The notes under the pieces are model-generated. The model had not been told where the DNA came from. It did not search any database and was given only the letters and a program-made list of their open reading frames with translations. DNA of 64,000 bases from Pedobacter polysacchareus (lineage in GTDB: Bacteria > Bacteroidota > Bacteroidia > Sphingobacteriales > Sphingobacteriaceae): NCBI RefSeq assembly GCF_019802255.1, contig NZ_JAHYSS010000001.1:248001-312000 (forward strand), given 5' to 3'. Position numbers and translations under genes: made by a program. Positions 26,414 through 34,597 of the stretch are shown here, one piece after another. Position 1 is the stretch's first letter. Each line of letters starts with the position of its first letter.

Positions 26414-27343
26414 TTAAATATGTTTGGCTAAAAAGTCCAGGTAGGCCAATTTAATGCCTTCTTCCAGTTCTACTTTATGTTTCCAGCCTAGTGCATGTAG
26501 TTTAGAAACATCCATTAGTTTACGGGGTGTGCCATCTGGTTTGCTGCTGTCAAATGTCAATTCTCCTTCAAAACCGATCACTTTCTTGATCAATAAAGCA
26601 AGGTCTTTGATGCTCAGGTCTATTCCGGTTCCGATATTCAGGAATCCAGCTTCATCATAATTTTGCATCAGGAAATAACAAGCTTCTGCCAGATCGTCTG
26701 CAAAAAGAAACTCGCGCATAGGTGATCCAGAACCCCAAATGTTTACTTCTGCACTGCCATTTACCTTTGCTTCATGAAACTTACGGATCAATGCAGGCAG
26801 CACATGCGAGTTTTGTGGGTGATAATTGTCGTTATAACCGTATAGATTGGTTGGCATGACAGAGATAAAATTGCAGTTATACTGCGCCCTGTAAGCTTCG
26901 CACATTTTGATTCCAGCAATTTTAGCAATCGCATAAGGCTCATTGGTTTCTTCCAAAAGGCCTGTCAGTAGATAGTCTTCTTTTAATGGCTGTGGTGCTA
27001 GTTTCGGATAAATACAGCTCGATCCTAAGAACATCAGCTTAGTAACCCCGGTTTTGTAAGCCTCATGAATCACATTGTTCTGAATGCAAAGATTTTCATA
27101 TAAAAAGTCTGCCCGGTAAGTATTATTGGCAATAATACCACCTACTTTGGCTGCGGCAAGGAAAACATATTCCGGTTTTTCTGCTGCAAAAAAGTCGGCT
27201 ACATCCTGTTGATTGCGAAGATCAAGTTCCGATGAGGTTCTGGTGATCAGCTGAGTATACCCTTCCTTTTCCAGTTTACGATAGATTGCTGAGCCAACCA
27301 TACCGCGATGGCCAGCTACATATATTTTTGCGTTCTTTTCCAA
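26414..27343 (-). CDS. fcl: GDP-L-fucose synthase
   Basis: A 309-residue NAD(P)-binding epimerase/reductase of the extended SDR family. The nucleotide-binding motif is GHRGMVGS (11-18) and the catalytic Tyr-x-x-x-Lys is Tyr137/Lys141, with the upstream Ser107-Ser108-Cys110 stretch (LGSSCIYPK) typical of this enzyme. It converts GDP-4-keto-6-deoxy-mannose to GDP-L-fucose for surface polysaccharides or glycoproteins. The partner GDP-mannose dehydratase is not in the window. The start is TTG at 27343, the only codon that gives the normal N-terminus. Confidence 0.94.
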   Translation of the reverse strand: MEKNAKIYVAGHRGMVGSAIYRKLEKEGYTQLITRTSSELDLRNQQDVADFFAAEKPEYVFLAAAKVGGIIANNTYRADFLYENLCIQNNVIHEAYKTGVTKLMFLGSSCIYPKLAPQPLKEDYLLTGLLEETNEPYAIAKIAGIKMCEAYRAQYNCNFISVMPTNLYGYNDNYHPQNSHVLPALIRKFHEAKVNGSAEVNIWGSGSPMREFLFADDLAEACYFLMQNYDEAGFLNIGTGIDLSIKDLALLIKKVIGFEGELTFDSSKPDGTPRKLMDVSKLHALGWKHKVELEEGIKLAYLDFLAKHI

Positions 27344-27363
27344 TTACAATTCGATTATAGGAA

Positions 27364-27371
27364 CAAAATTA
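27364..27371 (-). promoter_or_regulatory. -7 box TAATTTTG for fcl
   Basis: Minus-strand TAATTTTG, 20 bases upstream of the TTG start of fcl. Confidence 0.45.
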
Positions 27372-27411
27372 CGAAATAGTTCGCATCATCTTTAAGAGAC
27401 TGATTTAATTG

Positions 27412-27419
27412 TATTTTTG
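27412..27419 (+). promoter_or_regulatory. -7 box TATTTTTG for trmB
   Basis: TATTTTTG matches TAnnTTTG. A TTG at 27417 that could open the trmB frame is part of this box, so translation must start downstream, at GTG 27438. Confidence 0.55.
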
Positions 27420-27437
27420 CATAAAAATATTTTAGTA

Positions 27438-28088
27438 GTGGGTAAAGATAAATTAAGAAAATTTGCAGAGATAGATACTTTTTCCAATGTCTATCAAATG
27501 GAAGAAGGAAAACCTTTGAAGGGTAAATGGGGATCAGATCATTTCAAAAATGAAAAGCCAATTGTATTGGAACTGGCCTGCGGTAAAGGAGAATATTCAG
27601 TTAATATGGCGAAATTCTTTCCGGAGAAAAACTTCATCGGGATTGATTTAAAGGGAAATCGCATCTGGAGAGGCGCAAGAACAGGGGTAGATGAAAATAT
27701 TGAAAACCTGGCCTTCCTAAGGATTCAAATCGAAGATCTGACTGAATACTTTGAAAATGGAGAAGTAGATGAAATCTGGATTACTTTTCCTGACCCTCAG
27801 CCGCAGGACAGCAGAGAAAAGAAAAGATTAACTTATGATCGCTTTCTGGATATGTACAAAATCTTGCTTAAACCTGGTGGAAGAGTAAACCTGAAAACAG
27901 ATAATGATGGTTTATATATGTATACCGTTGAAAAAGTGGAAGAATTAGGCTTGATCTGCCATAAGAAAACAGATCATTTGTATACTTCTGAGTATTATGA
28001 TGACGTTCTAAAAATAAAAACACATTACGAGCGTATTTACTTGAAACATGATAAAAATATCAATTATATACAGTTCTCATTTGAATAA
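27438..28088 (+). CDS. trmB: tRNA (guanine-46-N7)-methyltransferase
   Basis: A 216-residue SAM-dependent enzyme that methylates G46 in the variable loop of tRNAs. Family features: LELACGKGEYSVNMAKFFP (SAM motif I), FIGIDLKGNRIWRGA, and the catalytic ITFPDPQPQDSREKKRLT block followed by LKTDNDGLYMYT. I prefer the GTG start at 27438 (MGKDKLRKFA), because the only upstream alternative, TTG 27417, lies inside the promoter -7 box. Divergent from fcl. Confidence 0.93.
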   Translation: MGKDKLRKFAEIDTFSNVYQMEEGKPLKGKWGSDHFKNEKPIVLELACGKGEYSVNMAKFFPEKNFIGIDLKGNRIWRGARTGVDENIENLAFLRIQIEDLTEYFENGEVDEIWITFPDPQPQDSREKKRLTYDRFLDMYKILLKPGGRVNLKTDNDGLYMYTVEKVEELGLICHKKTDHLYTSEYYDDVLKIKTHYERIYLKHDKNINYIQFSFE

Positions 28089-28104
28089 TACTGCTGGAAT
28101 GGTC

Positions 28105-28120
28105 TGTTCTTTTTAGAACA
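28105..28120. repeat. Inverted repeat TGTTCT-TTTT-AGAACA upstream of the alkyltransferase-like gene
   Basis: A perfect 6-4-6 inverted repeat 39 bases ahead of the ATL start. Its first ten bases, TGTTCTTTTT, recur at 28581-28590, 40 bases ahead of the start of the next gene. It could be an operator or a weak hairpin after trmB. Confidence 0.45.
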
Positions 28121-28158
28121 CCGTTTGTTTTGAAGAGTTAAAAATTAAAAATCATCGG

Positions 28159-28485
28159 ATGGAGCAATCATTTTATGACCAGGTTTTTGAATTGGTTAGG
28201 CTAATTCCAAAAGGAAGGGTGTCTTCTTATGGTGCAATTGCGAAAAGTTTAGGCGCTGGTGGCTCTGCCCGTATGGTCGGATATGCCATGAGTACCGCCG
28301 GTGCCGCGCATCCAGCTGTTCCCGCTCATCGGGTAGTGAATAGTTCGGGACTGCTCACTGGTAAGTTTCATTTTAAAACGCCGGAAATGATGCAGGAGCT
28401 ACTGGAAGCGGAAGGTATTGTGGTGAAGAATGATAAGGTGCAGAATTTTAAAAATTTGCTCTGGAACCCTTTATTGGAACTTTAA
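28159..28485 (+). CDS. Alkyltransferase-like protein (MGMT fold, no acceptor Cys)
   Basis: A 108-residue protein equal to the DNA-binding domain of O6-alkylguanine-DNA alkyltransferase: helix-turn-helix around GRVSSYGAIAKSLG (19-32) with the Arg finger at 38, and the active-site loop at 55-59. That loop reads PAHRV where repair enzymes have PCHRV, so the methyl-acceptor Cys is Ala56 and no alkyl transfer is possible. Such ATL proteins flip alkylated guanine and pass the lesion to nucleotide excision repair. A Tag glycosylase gene lies 576 bases downstream, so two alkylation-related genes are close. Confidence 0.9.
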   Translation: MEQSFYDQVFELVRLIPKGRVSSYGAIAKSLGAGGSARMVGYAMSTAGAAHPAVPAHRVVNSSGLLTGKFHFKTPEMMQELLEAEGIVVKNDKVQNFKNLLWNPLLEL

Positions 28486-28629
28486 TCTATGCTGGAACGC
28501 TAAGCAGTTATGTAGTCAGAGAGAATTCTCTTAACAGAAAGAGGGTTCCGCATTAAAATGATGTTCCTTTGCCAAGAAGATGTTCTTTTTAAATAACGTA
28601 AAATAATAAATCTATAGGATTAACTGATT

Positions 28630-28971
28630 ATGGGAAAATTAGTAGAAGAATTTAACGACTATCGTTCTAAAATGAATGATAGGATTATGGAGACTGCAAA
28701 TACAAATATCAAACGCTTTTTTGCATTAGATACCACCACGTATGCGGAAGGCGCATTAAATGTGAAAACCAAAGAAATGTTGGGTTTAGTAGCTTCGATG
28801 GTATTACGCTGCGATGATTGCATTAAATATCATTTGGAAAAATGTTTTCATGAAGGGGTCAGTAATGAAGAAATCAATGAAGTTTTCATGATTGCAAATC
28901 TAGTTGGAGGGTCGATTGTAATTCCTCACTACAGAAGAGCGGTTGAATACTGGGACGAATTGAGTCAATAG
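28630..28971 (+). CDS. Carboxymuconolactone decarboxylase / AhpD-like protein
   Basis: A 113-residue all-helical protein with the AhpD-type active site Cys61-x-x-Cys64-x-x-x-His68 (RCDDCIKYH), within the family stretch KTKEMLGLVASMVL. The CxxC pair suggests peroxidase-linked thiol-disulfide chemistry and not aromatic-ring breakdown, which the family name recalls. No partner peroxiredoxin is adjacent. The motif TGTTCTTTTT at 28581-28590 is shared with the promoter region of the ATL gene. Confidence 0.87.
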   Translation: MGKLVEEFNDYRSKMNDRIMETANTNIKRFFALDTTTYAEGALNVKTKEMLGLVASMVLRCDDCIKYHLEKCFHEGVSNEEINEVFMIANLVGGSIVIPHYRRAVEYWDELSQ

Positions 28972-29061
28972 TATTTAGGAATTTAGACAATGGGTATAGC
29001 CATTAATTAAGTAGCTTCCAAAGAATTAAAAAGCCTCCAAAAAATATTAATTGATCAAAAG

Positions 29062-29622
29062 ATGTCAGAAATTATCAGATGCGGGTGGTGTGGTACCGAT
29101 CCTTTATATGTAAAATACCATGATGAGGAATGGGGAAAGCCTGTTTATGACGACCAAACGCTTTTTGAATTTTTAATTCTTGAAGGCGCACAGGCTGGGC
29201 TCAGCTGGATCACTATTTTAAAAAGAAGGGCCGGATATAAGGCTGCTTTTGCTGATTTTGATGTTCAAAAAGTTGCCGCTTTTACGGAATTAGATGAGGA
29301 GCGTCTAATGAATGATCCAGGGATCATCAGGAACCGGTTAAAGGTAAAAGCAGCCATCAACAATGCCCGTCTTTTCATCGAGATCCAAAAAGAATTTGGA
29401 TCTTTTTCGGATTTTATCTGGGGATTTATTCCAGGAAAAAAGCCGATTGTTAACGTTGTCAAGTCTTTAAGTGATGTTCCTGCACGCACAGAAATATCTG
29501 ATGCCATTAGTAAAGACATGAAAAAGCGCGGATTTAAGTTCTTTGGAACAACGATTTGCTATGCGCACATGCAAGCCACCGGTATGGTTAATGACCATAT
29601 TGCCGGCTGTATCAGTAAGTAA
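29062..29622 (+). CDS. tag: DNA-3-methyladenine glycosylase I
   Basis: A 186-residue glycosylase of normal length that removes 3-methyladenine from alkylated DNA. The family zinc ligands align as Cys7 (RCGWC), His20 (KYHDEEWG), His179 and Cys183 (NDHIAGC), and the catalytic-pocket Glu41 lies in ILEGAQAGLSWITIL. With the ATL gene upstream it forms a small DNA-alkylation-repair neighbourhood. Confidence 0.95.
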   Translation: MSEIIRCGWCGTDPLYVKYHDEEWGKPVYDDQTLFEFLILEGAQAGLSWITILKRRAGYKAAFADFDVQKVAAFTELDEERLMNDPGIIRNRLKVKAAINNARLFIEIQKEFGSFSDFIWGFIPGKKPIVNVVKSLSDVPARTEISDAISKDMKKRGFKFFGTTICYAHMQATGMVNDHIAGCISK

Positions 29623-29642
29623 GTGCCTGCTACAAACAGCCT

Positions 29643-30335
29643 TTATTTATGCGCTTCATTATAAGCCGTTACAAAAGCGATAATTGACTTTGAATCAAAG
29701 TTTTCTGTCGCTTTTATCTTTTCTGCCAGATCCGCATCATCACCTAATTGTTCTAGCAATACCGTTTTGATCCGCTGATTGTTTTCGGCTAAGCCCGCTC
29801 CATCAACAGGCATTTCCATTAAGCGGCCAGTACCTGGCTTCTCCATAAAAAATGTTGCAGGCATCATTTTCTTTGCAGGTGGCTCTTGGTTGCGCCCACC
29901 CAGAATGGTAATCCCGGCACCAACCCCTACACCACTACCGAAGGTACCTGTTCCAGCGCCAATGCCAATACTTGGTATAATCCGCGTTTTTTTAGCCGCT
30001 GGAGGATCAACAAGAACGTTTCCGCCTATAGAATACAAGTTAATGGACCCATACTCAATGATTTTGAAAAACCTGTGCTGTGTTTTTTTATTGACAGTAA
30101 TTGGCTTACTTACATAAGTTGCGCCATTCCAAACAAATTCCTGGATCTCTGAGGCTTTATATTGAACGACAGATTCATCGTCTTTTGTGAAGACTACAGA
30201 GGAATAGTTAGTCCCCTGGATTGTCCCTCTAACAAAATTTCCCGGAGAAAACACAATAATATCTTGCGCCATTGCGCCAATACCTGCAATCGTTAGTAAA
30301 ACAAACAGGCCTAAGGTCTTTATCGTTTTCATCAT
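29643..30335 (-). CDS. Hypothetical secreted protein with Gly-rich segment
   Basis: A 230-residue protein with an N-terminal signal peptide (about 1-22, ending AMA-Q). The first half is beta-rich and contains YKASEIQEFVWNGATYVSKP. The middle has a glycine-rich run (about 130-155, GIGAGTGTFGSGVGVGAG) that resembles a glycine-zipper, and the C-terminus is charged and helical. I do not recognise the family. The start could be 30335 or 30332 (two adjacent ATGs); the frame back to 30380 has no signal-peptide character. An inverted repeat at 30339-30358 lies right before the start. Confidence 0.72.
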   Translation of the reverse strand: MMKTIKTLGLFVLLTIAGIGAMAQDIIVFSPGNFVRGTIQGTNYSSVVFTKDDESVVQYKASEIQEFVWNGATYVSKPITVNKKTQHRFFKIIEYGSINLYSIGGNVLVDPPAAKKTRIIPSIGIGAGTGTFGSGVGVGAGITILGGRNQEPPAKKMMPATFFMEKPGTGRLMEMPVDGAGLAENNQRIKTVLLEQLGDDADLAEKIKATENFDSKSIIAFVTAYNEAHK

Positions 30336-30338
30336 GAT

Positions 30339-30358
30339 CAAATAACGGAAATTATTTG
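30339..30358. repeat. Inverted repeat CAAATAA-N6-TTATTTG
   Basis: Perfect 7-bp arms around a 6-base centre, directly ahead of the start of the secreted-protein gene. Possible operator or translational hairpin. Confidence 0.35.
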
Positions 30359-30532
30359 CTGTTGTTATGGATAATGACAAACAATTATTTAAGTATTAGT
30401 ACCTTTATCCGATGCGGTTGTTGCTGATATGGATGTAATAGTCTATCAGCTAATCGTCCAATAATAAAGTATACATGTAATGGAGGATCAGCAGCTGATG
30501 ATCGCATCCTAATCAATAAAAAACGAATACTG

Positions 30533-33346
30533 ATGAAAAAACTTTTTCTTCTTGACGGCATGGCGCTCATTTACAGAGCACACTTTGCATTGAGTAAAAA
30601 CCCCCGGTTTACGTCCACAGGAATCAATACATCGGCAGTGATGGGTTTTGCAAACACCTTAATGGAGGTGCTGAAAAAGGAAAAACCAAGTCATATTGCT
30701 GTGGTTTTTGATACCGAGGCTCCTACAGAGAGACATACCGATTTCGAGGCGTATAAGGCGCACCGACAAGCAATGCCGGAAGATTTGTCTGCCGCTCTAC
30801 CTTATGTCTTTAAGCTGATTGAAGGATTTAAAATTCCAGTCATTACCAAAGACGGTTTTGAAGCAGATGACATCATTGGAACTTTAGCAAAAGAAGGCGA
30901 AAAACAAGGTTTCACCGTGTACTGTATGACTCCCGATAAAGATTTCGCCCAACTGGTGTCTGAAAATATTTTCATTTACAAACCTGCTCGTATGGGGAAT
31001 GAAATGGAAATCATGGGTGTTGATGAGGTGAAAGCGAAATGGGAAATTGAAGATGTAAAGCAAGTGATTGATATCCTCGGTCTATGGGGTGATGCAGTGG
31101 ATAATATCCCGGGTATTCCAGGCATTGGAGAAAAAACGGCGAAATCATTGATCCAGAAATATGGCTCAATGGAAAACATCATCGCGAATTCCCATGAGCT
31201 AAAAGGAAAACAACGTGAAAACGTAGAGGCTTATGCAGAACAAGGTTTATTGTCTAAGAAGCTGGCAACCATCATCCTGGATGTTCCGGTAGAATTTAAC
31301 GCAGATCAACTGGTAATAGAGTCTCCGAGCCGTGAATTATTAGAGCCATTATTTGCAGAACTGGAATTCAGAACCATCGGTAAACGTGTTTTTGGAGAAG
31401 AGTTTAATGTGAATGAGGCGAAAGCATCTGTTTCTCAGCAAATCGACTTATTTGGCAGCCCAGTGGATCAGCCAGCAGGTAAGACCGGCACATTTGTGTC
31501 TGCTCCAACCTTCTCTGAAGAAACACCTGCGTCAAAAACAATAGAAAATACCACACACAATTATCAACTGTTAGCTACTCCGGACTTGCGCAAGTCATTG
31601 ATCGCACAGCTGGAAAAGGAAGCAAGCATTTGCTTCGATACGGAAACTACCGGTACAGATGCAAATCTTGCAGACTTGGTTGGAATTTCTTTCAGCACCA
31701 AACCTGGAGAAGGTTATTATATTCCTTTGTCTGCAGATAGAGCAGAAGCATCAGCAATTCTGGAAGAATTCAGAGGTGTTCTTGAAAATGAAAACATTGA
31801 AAAGATCGGGCAGAACATCAAATATGATATTCTGATCATGAAATGGTATGGTATTCATATCAAAGGAAAACTTTTTGATACCATGCTGGCGCATTACCTG
31901 ATTGATCCGGATACCAGACACAACATGGACGTCCTTTCTGAAAATTACCTGGGTTATACCCCAATTTCTATCACAAAACTGATAGGAGCAAAAGGAAAAA
32001 ATCAGGGGAATATGAGAGACGTCCCAGTAGAGCAAGTGGTAGATTATGCTGCGGAAGATGCAGATGTGACTTTGCAGCTGGCGAATGTTTTCAGACCGAT
32101 GTTAAAGGAACTGAACGTAGAAGATCTGGCCAGGGATGTAGAAAATCCTTTAGTTTATGTCCTTGCTGCGATTGAAAAAGAAGGAGTTAGAATCGATGTA
32201 GATACCCTTAATAATTATTCAAAAGAACTGGAAATCGACATCAGAAAATTTGAGCAGAATGTTTTCGAGAAGTGTGGCGTTACCTTTAATCTCGCTTCAC
32301 CTAAACAGCTTGGAGAAGTACTTTTCGATAAATTACAGCTGGATCCTAAAGCTAAAAAAACTAAAACCGGACAGTATCAAACCGGAGAAGATGTGTTATT
32401 GGCACTGGCCAGCAAAAGTGATATTGTAAAAGACATCCTTGATTTCCGCCAATTACAAAAGCTGAAATCGACCTATGTAGATGCCTTACCATTGTTGGTA
32501 AATCCAAAAACAGGAAGGGTACATACCAGCTACAATCAGGCTGTAGCGGCTACAGGAAGGTTAAGTTCTAACAACCCTAACCTGCAGAACATTCCTATTC
32601 GCAGTGATCGCGGTAGAGAAGTTCGTAAAGCTTTTATCCCAAGAGATGAAAACCACATCTTACTTTCTGCGGATTATTCTCAAATAGAGCTGAGAATTAT
32701 TGCCGAAATCAGCAAGGAAGAAAACATGCTGGACGCCTTTAATAAAGGAATTGACATCCATACGGCAACTGCTGCACGTGTATATGGCATCACCATTGAA
32801 GAAGTAACTTCAGATCAGCGTCGGAATGCTAAAGCGGTAAACTTTGGAATTATCTACGGTCAATCTGCTTTCGGATTGTCTCAGAACCTTGGCATTCCAA
32901 GAAAAGAAGCCGCTGCTATTATTGAACAATATTTTGAACAATATCCAGGAATTCAGCGCTACATGGCAGATACCATGAACTTCGCCAGAGAAAATGGCTT
33001 CGTAGAAACCATCCTCGGCAGAAGAAGGTACCTGAGAGACATTAACTCTGCCAATCAAACTGTACGCGGTTTTGCAGAGCGAAATGCCATCAATGCGCCA
33101 ATCCAAGGTTCTGCAGCAGATATGATCAAAGTAGCCATGCTAAACATCCATAAAGATATTCAGGATCAGGGCTTGCAATCAAAAATGACCATGCAAGTGC
33201 ATGATGAGCTAGTCTTTGATGTGTTAAAAACGGAAGTGGAAGCCATGAAAAAGATCATTACCCACCGCATGAAAACAGCGATAAAGACTACTGTGCCGAT
33301 TGAAATAGAAATCGGTGAAGGAAACAATTGGCTGGAAGCACATTAA
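30533..33346 (+). CDS. polA: DNA polymerase I
   Basis: A 937-residue three-domain polymerase of normal length. The 5'-nuclease domain is at 1-about 300 (LFLLDGMALIYRAHF start, PDKDFAQL, GIPGIGEKTA helix-hairpin-helix). The 3'-5' exonuclease domain is at about 340-540, with the metal-binding DTETTGTD and YAAEDADVTLQL motifs intact, so proofreading should work. The polymerase domain is at about 560-937 with motif A DYSQIELRI, motif B around RRNAKAVNFGIIYG and motif C VHDELVFDV. It removes RNA primers and fills gaps in replication and repair. Confidence 0.97.
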   Translation: MKKLFLLDGMALIYRAHFALSKNPRFTSTGINTSAVMGFANTLMEVLKKEKPSHIAVVFDTEAPTERHTDFEAYKAHRQAMPEDLSAALPYVFKLIEGFKIPVITKDGFEADDIIGTLAKEGEKQGFTVYCMTPDKDFAQLVSENIFIYKPARMGNEMEIMGVDEVKAKWEIEDVKQVIDILGLWGDAVDNIPGIPGIGEKTAKSLIQKYGSMENIIANSHELKGKQRENVEAYAEQGLLSKKLATIILDVPVEFNADQLVIESPSRELLEPLFAELEFRTIGKRVFGEEFNVNEAKASVSQQIDLFGSPVDQPAGKTGTFVSAPTFSEETPASKTIENTTHNYQLLATPDLRKSLIAQLEKEASICFDTETTGTDANLADLVGISFSTKPGEGYYIPLSADRAEASAILEEFRGVLENENIEKIGQNIKYDILIMKWYGIHIKGKLFDTMLAHYLIDPDTRHNMDVLSENYLGYTPISITKLIGAKGKNQGNMRDVPVEQVVDYAAEDADVTLQLANVFRPMLKELNVEDLARDVENPLVYVLAAIEKEGVRIDVDTLNNYSKELEIDIRKFEQNVFEKCGVTFNLASPKQLGEVLFDKLQLDPKAKKTKTGQYQTGEDVLLALASKSDIVKDILDFRQLQKLKSTYVDALPLLVNPKTGRVHTSYNQAVAATGRLSSNNPNLQNIPIRSDRGREVRKAFIPRDENHILLSADYSQIELRIIAEISKEENMLDAFNKGIDIHTATAARVYGITIEEVTSDQRRNAKAVNFGIIYGQSAFGLSQNLGIPRKEAAAIIEQYFEQYPGIQRYMADTMNFARENGFVETILGRRRYLRDINSANQTVRGFAERNAINAPIQGSAADMIKVAMLNIHKDIQDQGLQSKMTMQVHDELVFDVLKTEVEAMKKIITHRMKTAIKTTVPIEIEIGEGNNWLEAH

Positions 33347-33347
33347 A

Positions 33348-33390
33348 TAACAAAGGAGGTGTGCCAATCGACGACATGCCTCCTTTGTTA
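33348..33390. terminator. Hairpin between polA and the convergent MBL gene
   Basis: A 12-bp stem TAACAAAGGAGG (33348-33359) with its complement (33379-33390) and a 19-base loop. It lacks a clear T run on the plus strand, so it is only a probable terminator. Confidence 0.5.
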
Positions 33391-33437
33391 TAAAAGATAA
33401 TTATCAATTGGCTCCTTCAAAAAGCCTCTATACGCCT

Positions 33438-34115
33438 TTACAGGTCAATCGTTTCGCCAATTGCTGGCAATAACAACACTTTATTCTCTCTGTTGAACTT
33501 TGCAACTGCTTCTTCCGTGTCAATAGTAATCACTGGGAACGTATTGTAATGTACTCCAATTACTTTATTACAGTCAAAATATTTCGTAGCGGTGAGTGCA
33601 TCATCTACATCCATTGTGTAATTTCCACCAATCGGTAAAATCGCATAATCTAAATTGTAAAGTTCTGCAAGCAATTTCATTTCTACCGTCAGAGAAGTAT
33701 CTCCGGCAAAATAAATAGTCTTTCCGCCAGTTTCCAATACAAATCCCGCAGGATTTCCACCATAACTGCCATCAGGCATAGAGCTGGAATGCGCGGCCCA
33801 TACCATTCTTAACTTACCGAACTCAAATTTCTGAGCACCATAATTCATATCGTGTGTATTGGTTACGCCTTGTGCTTTCGCCCAGCCAATCACTTCGGGC
33901 ATAGCAATCACTACTGCATTTGTTTGTTTAGCCAGACTCACCAGGTCGGCCACATGATCACCATGTCCATGACTCACCAGAATGTAATCTGCTTCGATCT
34001 TGGTGGTGTCAATGTGTTTCGCCAGTCCATTCGGGCTAATAAATGGGTCAAAAAGAAATTTCTTGCCATCTGCTTCTAATAAAAAGCAAGATTGACCATA
34101 ATAAGTATACTTCAT
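33438..34115 (-). CDS. UPF0173 metal-dependent hydrolase (metallo-beta-lactamase fold)
   Basis: A 225-residue stand-alone MBL-fold hydrolase. The metal-binding motif HxHxDH is His49-Gly-His51-Gly-Asp53-His54 (VSHGHGDH), with further ligands in AAHSSS, FAGDTS and GVHYNTFP. The length and the GQSCFLLEADGKKFLFDPF start match the UPF0173 group, whose natural substrate is not settled. It is followed on the same strand by no other gene; ybaB lies 32 bases upstream. Confidence 0.9.
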   Translation of the reverse strand: MKYTYYGQSCFLLEADGKKFLFDPFISPNGLAKHIDTTKIEADYILVSHGHGDHVADLVSLAKQTNAVVIAMPEVIGWAKAQGVTNTHDMNYGAQKFEFGKLRMVWAAHSSSMPDGSYGGNPAGFVLETGGKTIYFAGDTSLTVEMKLLAELYNLDYAILPIGGNYTMDVDDALTATKYFDCNKVIGVHYNTFPVITIDTEEAVAKFNRENKVLLLPAIGETIDL

Positions 34116-34147
34116 GAGGCTATGAAATTAAGGTTTAAAACGAATGA

Positions 34148-34453
34148 CTATTGGCCAAACAGACCGCCAAGGCCACCCATCATCGACTGTGTAGCGGCTT
34201 GCATTTCATGCGCGCTTACTTGTTCCGCTTGTGCTAAAGCCTTGTTGATGGCAGTTAACAGCAGTTCTTCTAATTCTTCTTTATCTGCTTGTTTGTAAAA
34301 TTCTTCTTCGATTTCTACTGCAGTAATGGCTTTATTAGCTGTTGCTGTAATGCGGATGGCACCACCTTCTACTTCACCAAAAACAGAAACCGTATCTAAT
34401 CTCTTTTTTATCTCTTCGGCTTGCTTTTGTGCAGCCATTAATTTATCGAACAT
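34148..34453 (-). CDS. YbaB/EbfC-family nucleoid-associated protein
   Basis: A 101-residue DNA-binding protein of the YbaB family: helical start MFDKLMAAQKQAEEIKKRL, central beta strands (GAIRITATANKAITAVEI) and a C-terminal helix ending in a Met/Gly-rich tail (MMGGLGGLFGQ). Homologues bind DNA as tweezer-shaped dimers. No recR or dnaX lies beside it, unlike in many proteobacteria. It is probably co-transcribed with the UPF0173 hydrolase gene downstream. Confidence 0.88.
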   Translation of the reverse strand: MFDKLMAAQKQAEEIKKRLDTVSVFGEVEGGAIRITATANKAITAVEIEEEFYKQADKEELEELLLTAINKALAQAEQVSAHEMQAATQSMMGGLGGLFGQ

Positions 34454-34538
34454 AAGCTTGTTTATTTATTACAACAACGAAATTAAGGGAAATTGGTTTA
34501 AAGAAATCATTTTATGTGAAGATTTCCTGGAGGACAAT

Positions 34539-34574
34539 TAAAAAAAACAGCCGTATCCGACAGGATACAGCTGT
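34539..34574 (-). terminator. Intrinsic terminator of the DUF4394 gene
   Basis: A 12-bp stem (34547-34558 with 34563-34574, one mismatch) around loop GACA, followed on the minus strand by a run of T. Confidence 0.85.
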
Positions 34575-34597
34575 AGTCATAAGTAGATAAAAGAAGG

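Noticed and set aside
27417..27437. TTG start for trmB at 27417
   Set aside because: It lies inside the TATTTTTG promoter box; GTG at 27438 gives the family N-terminus.
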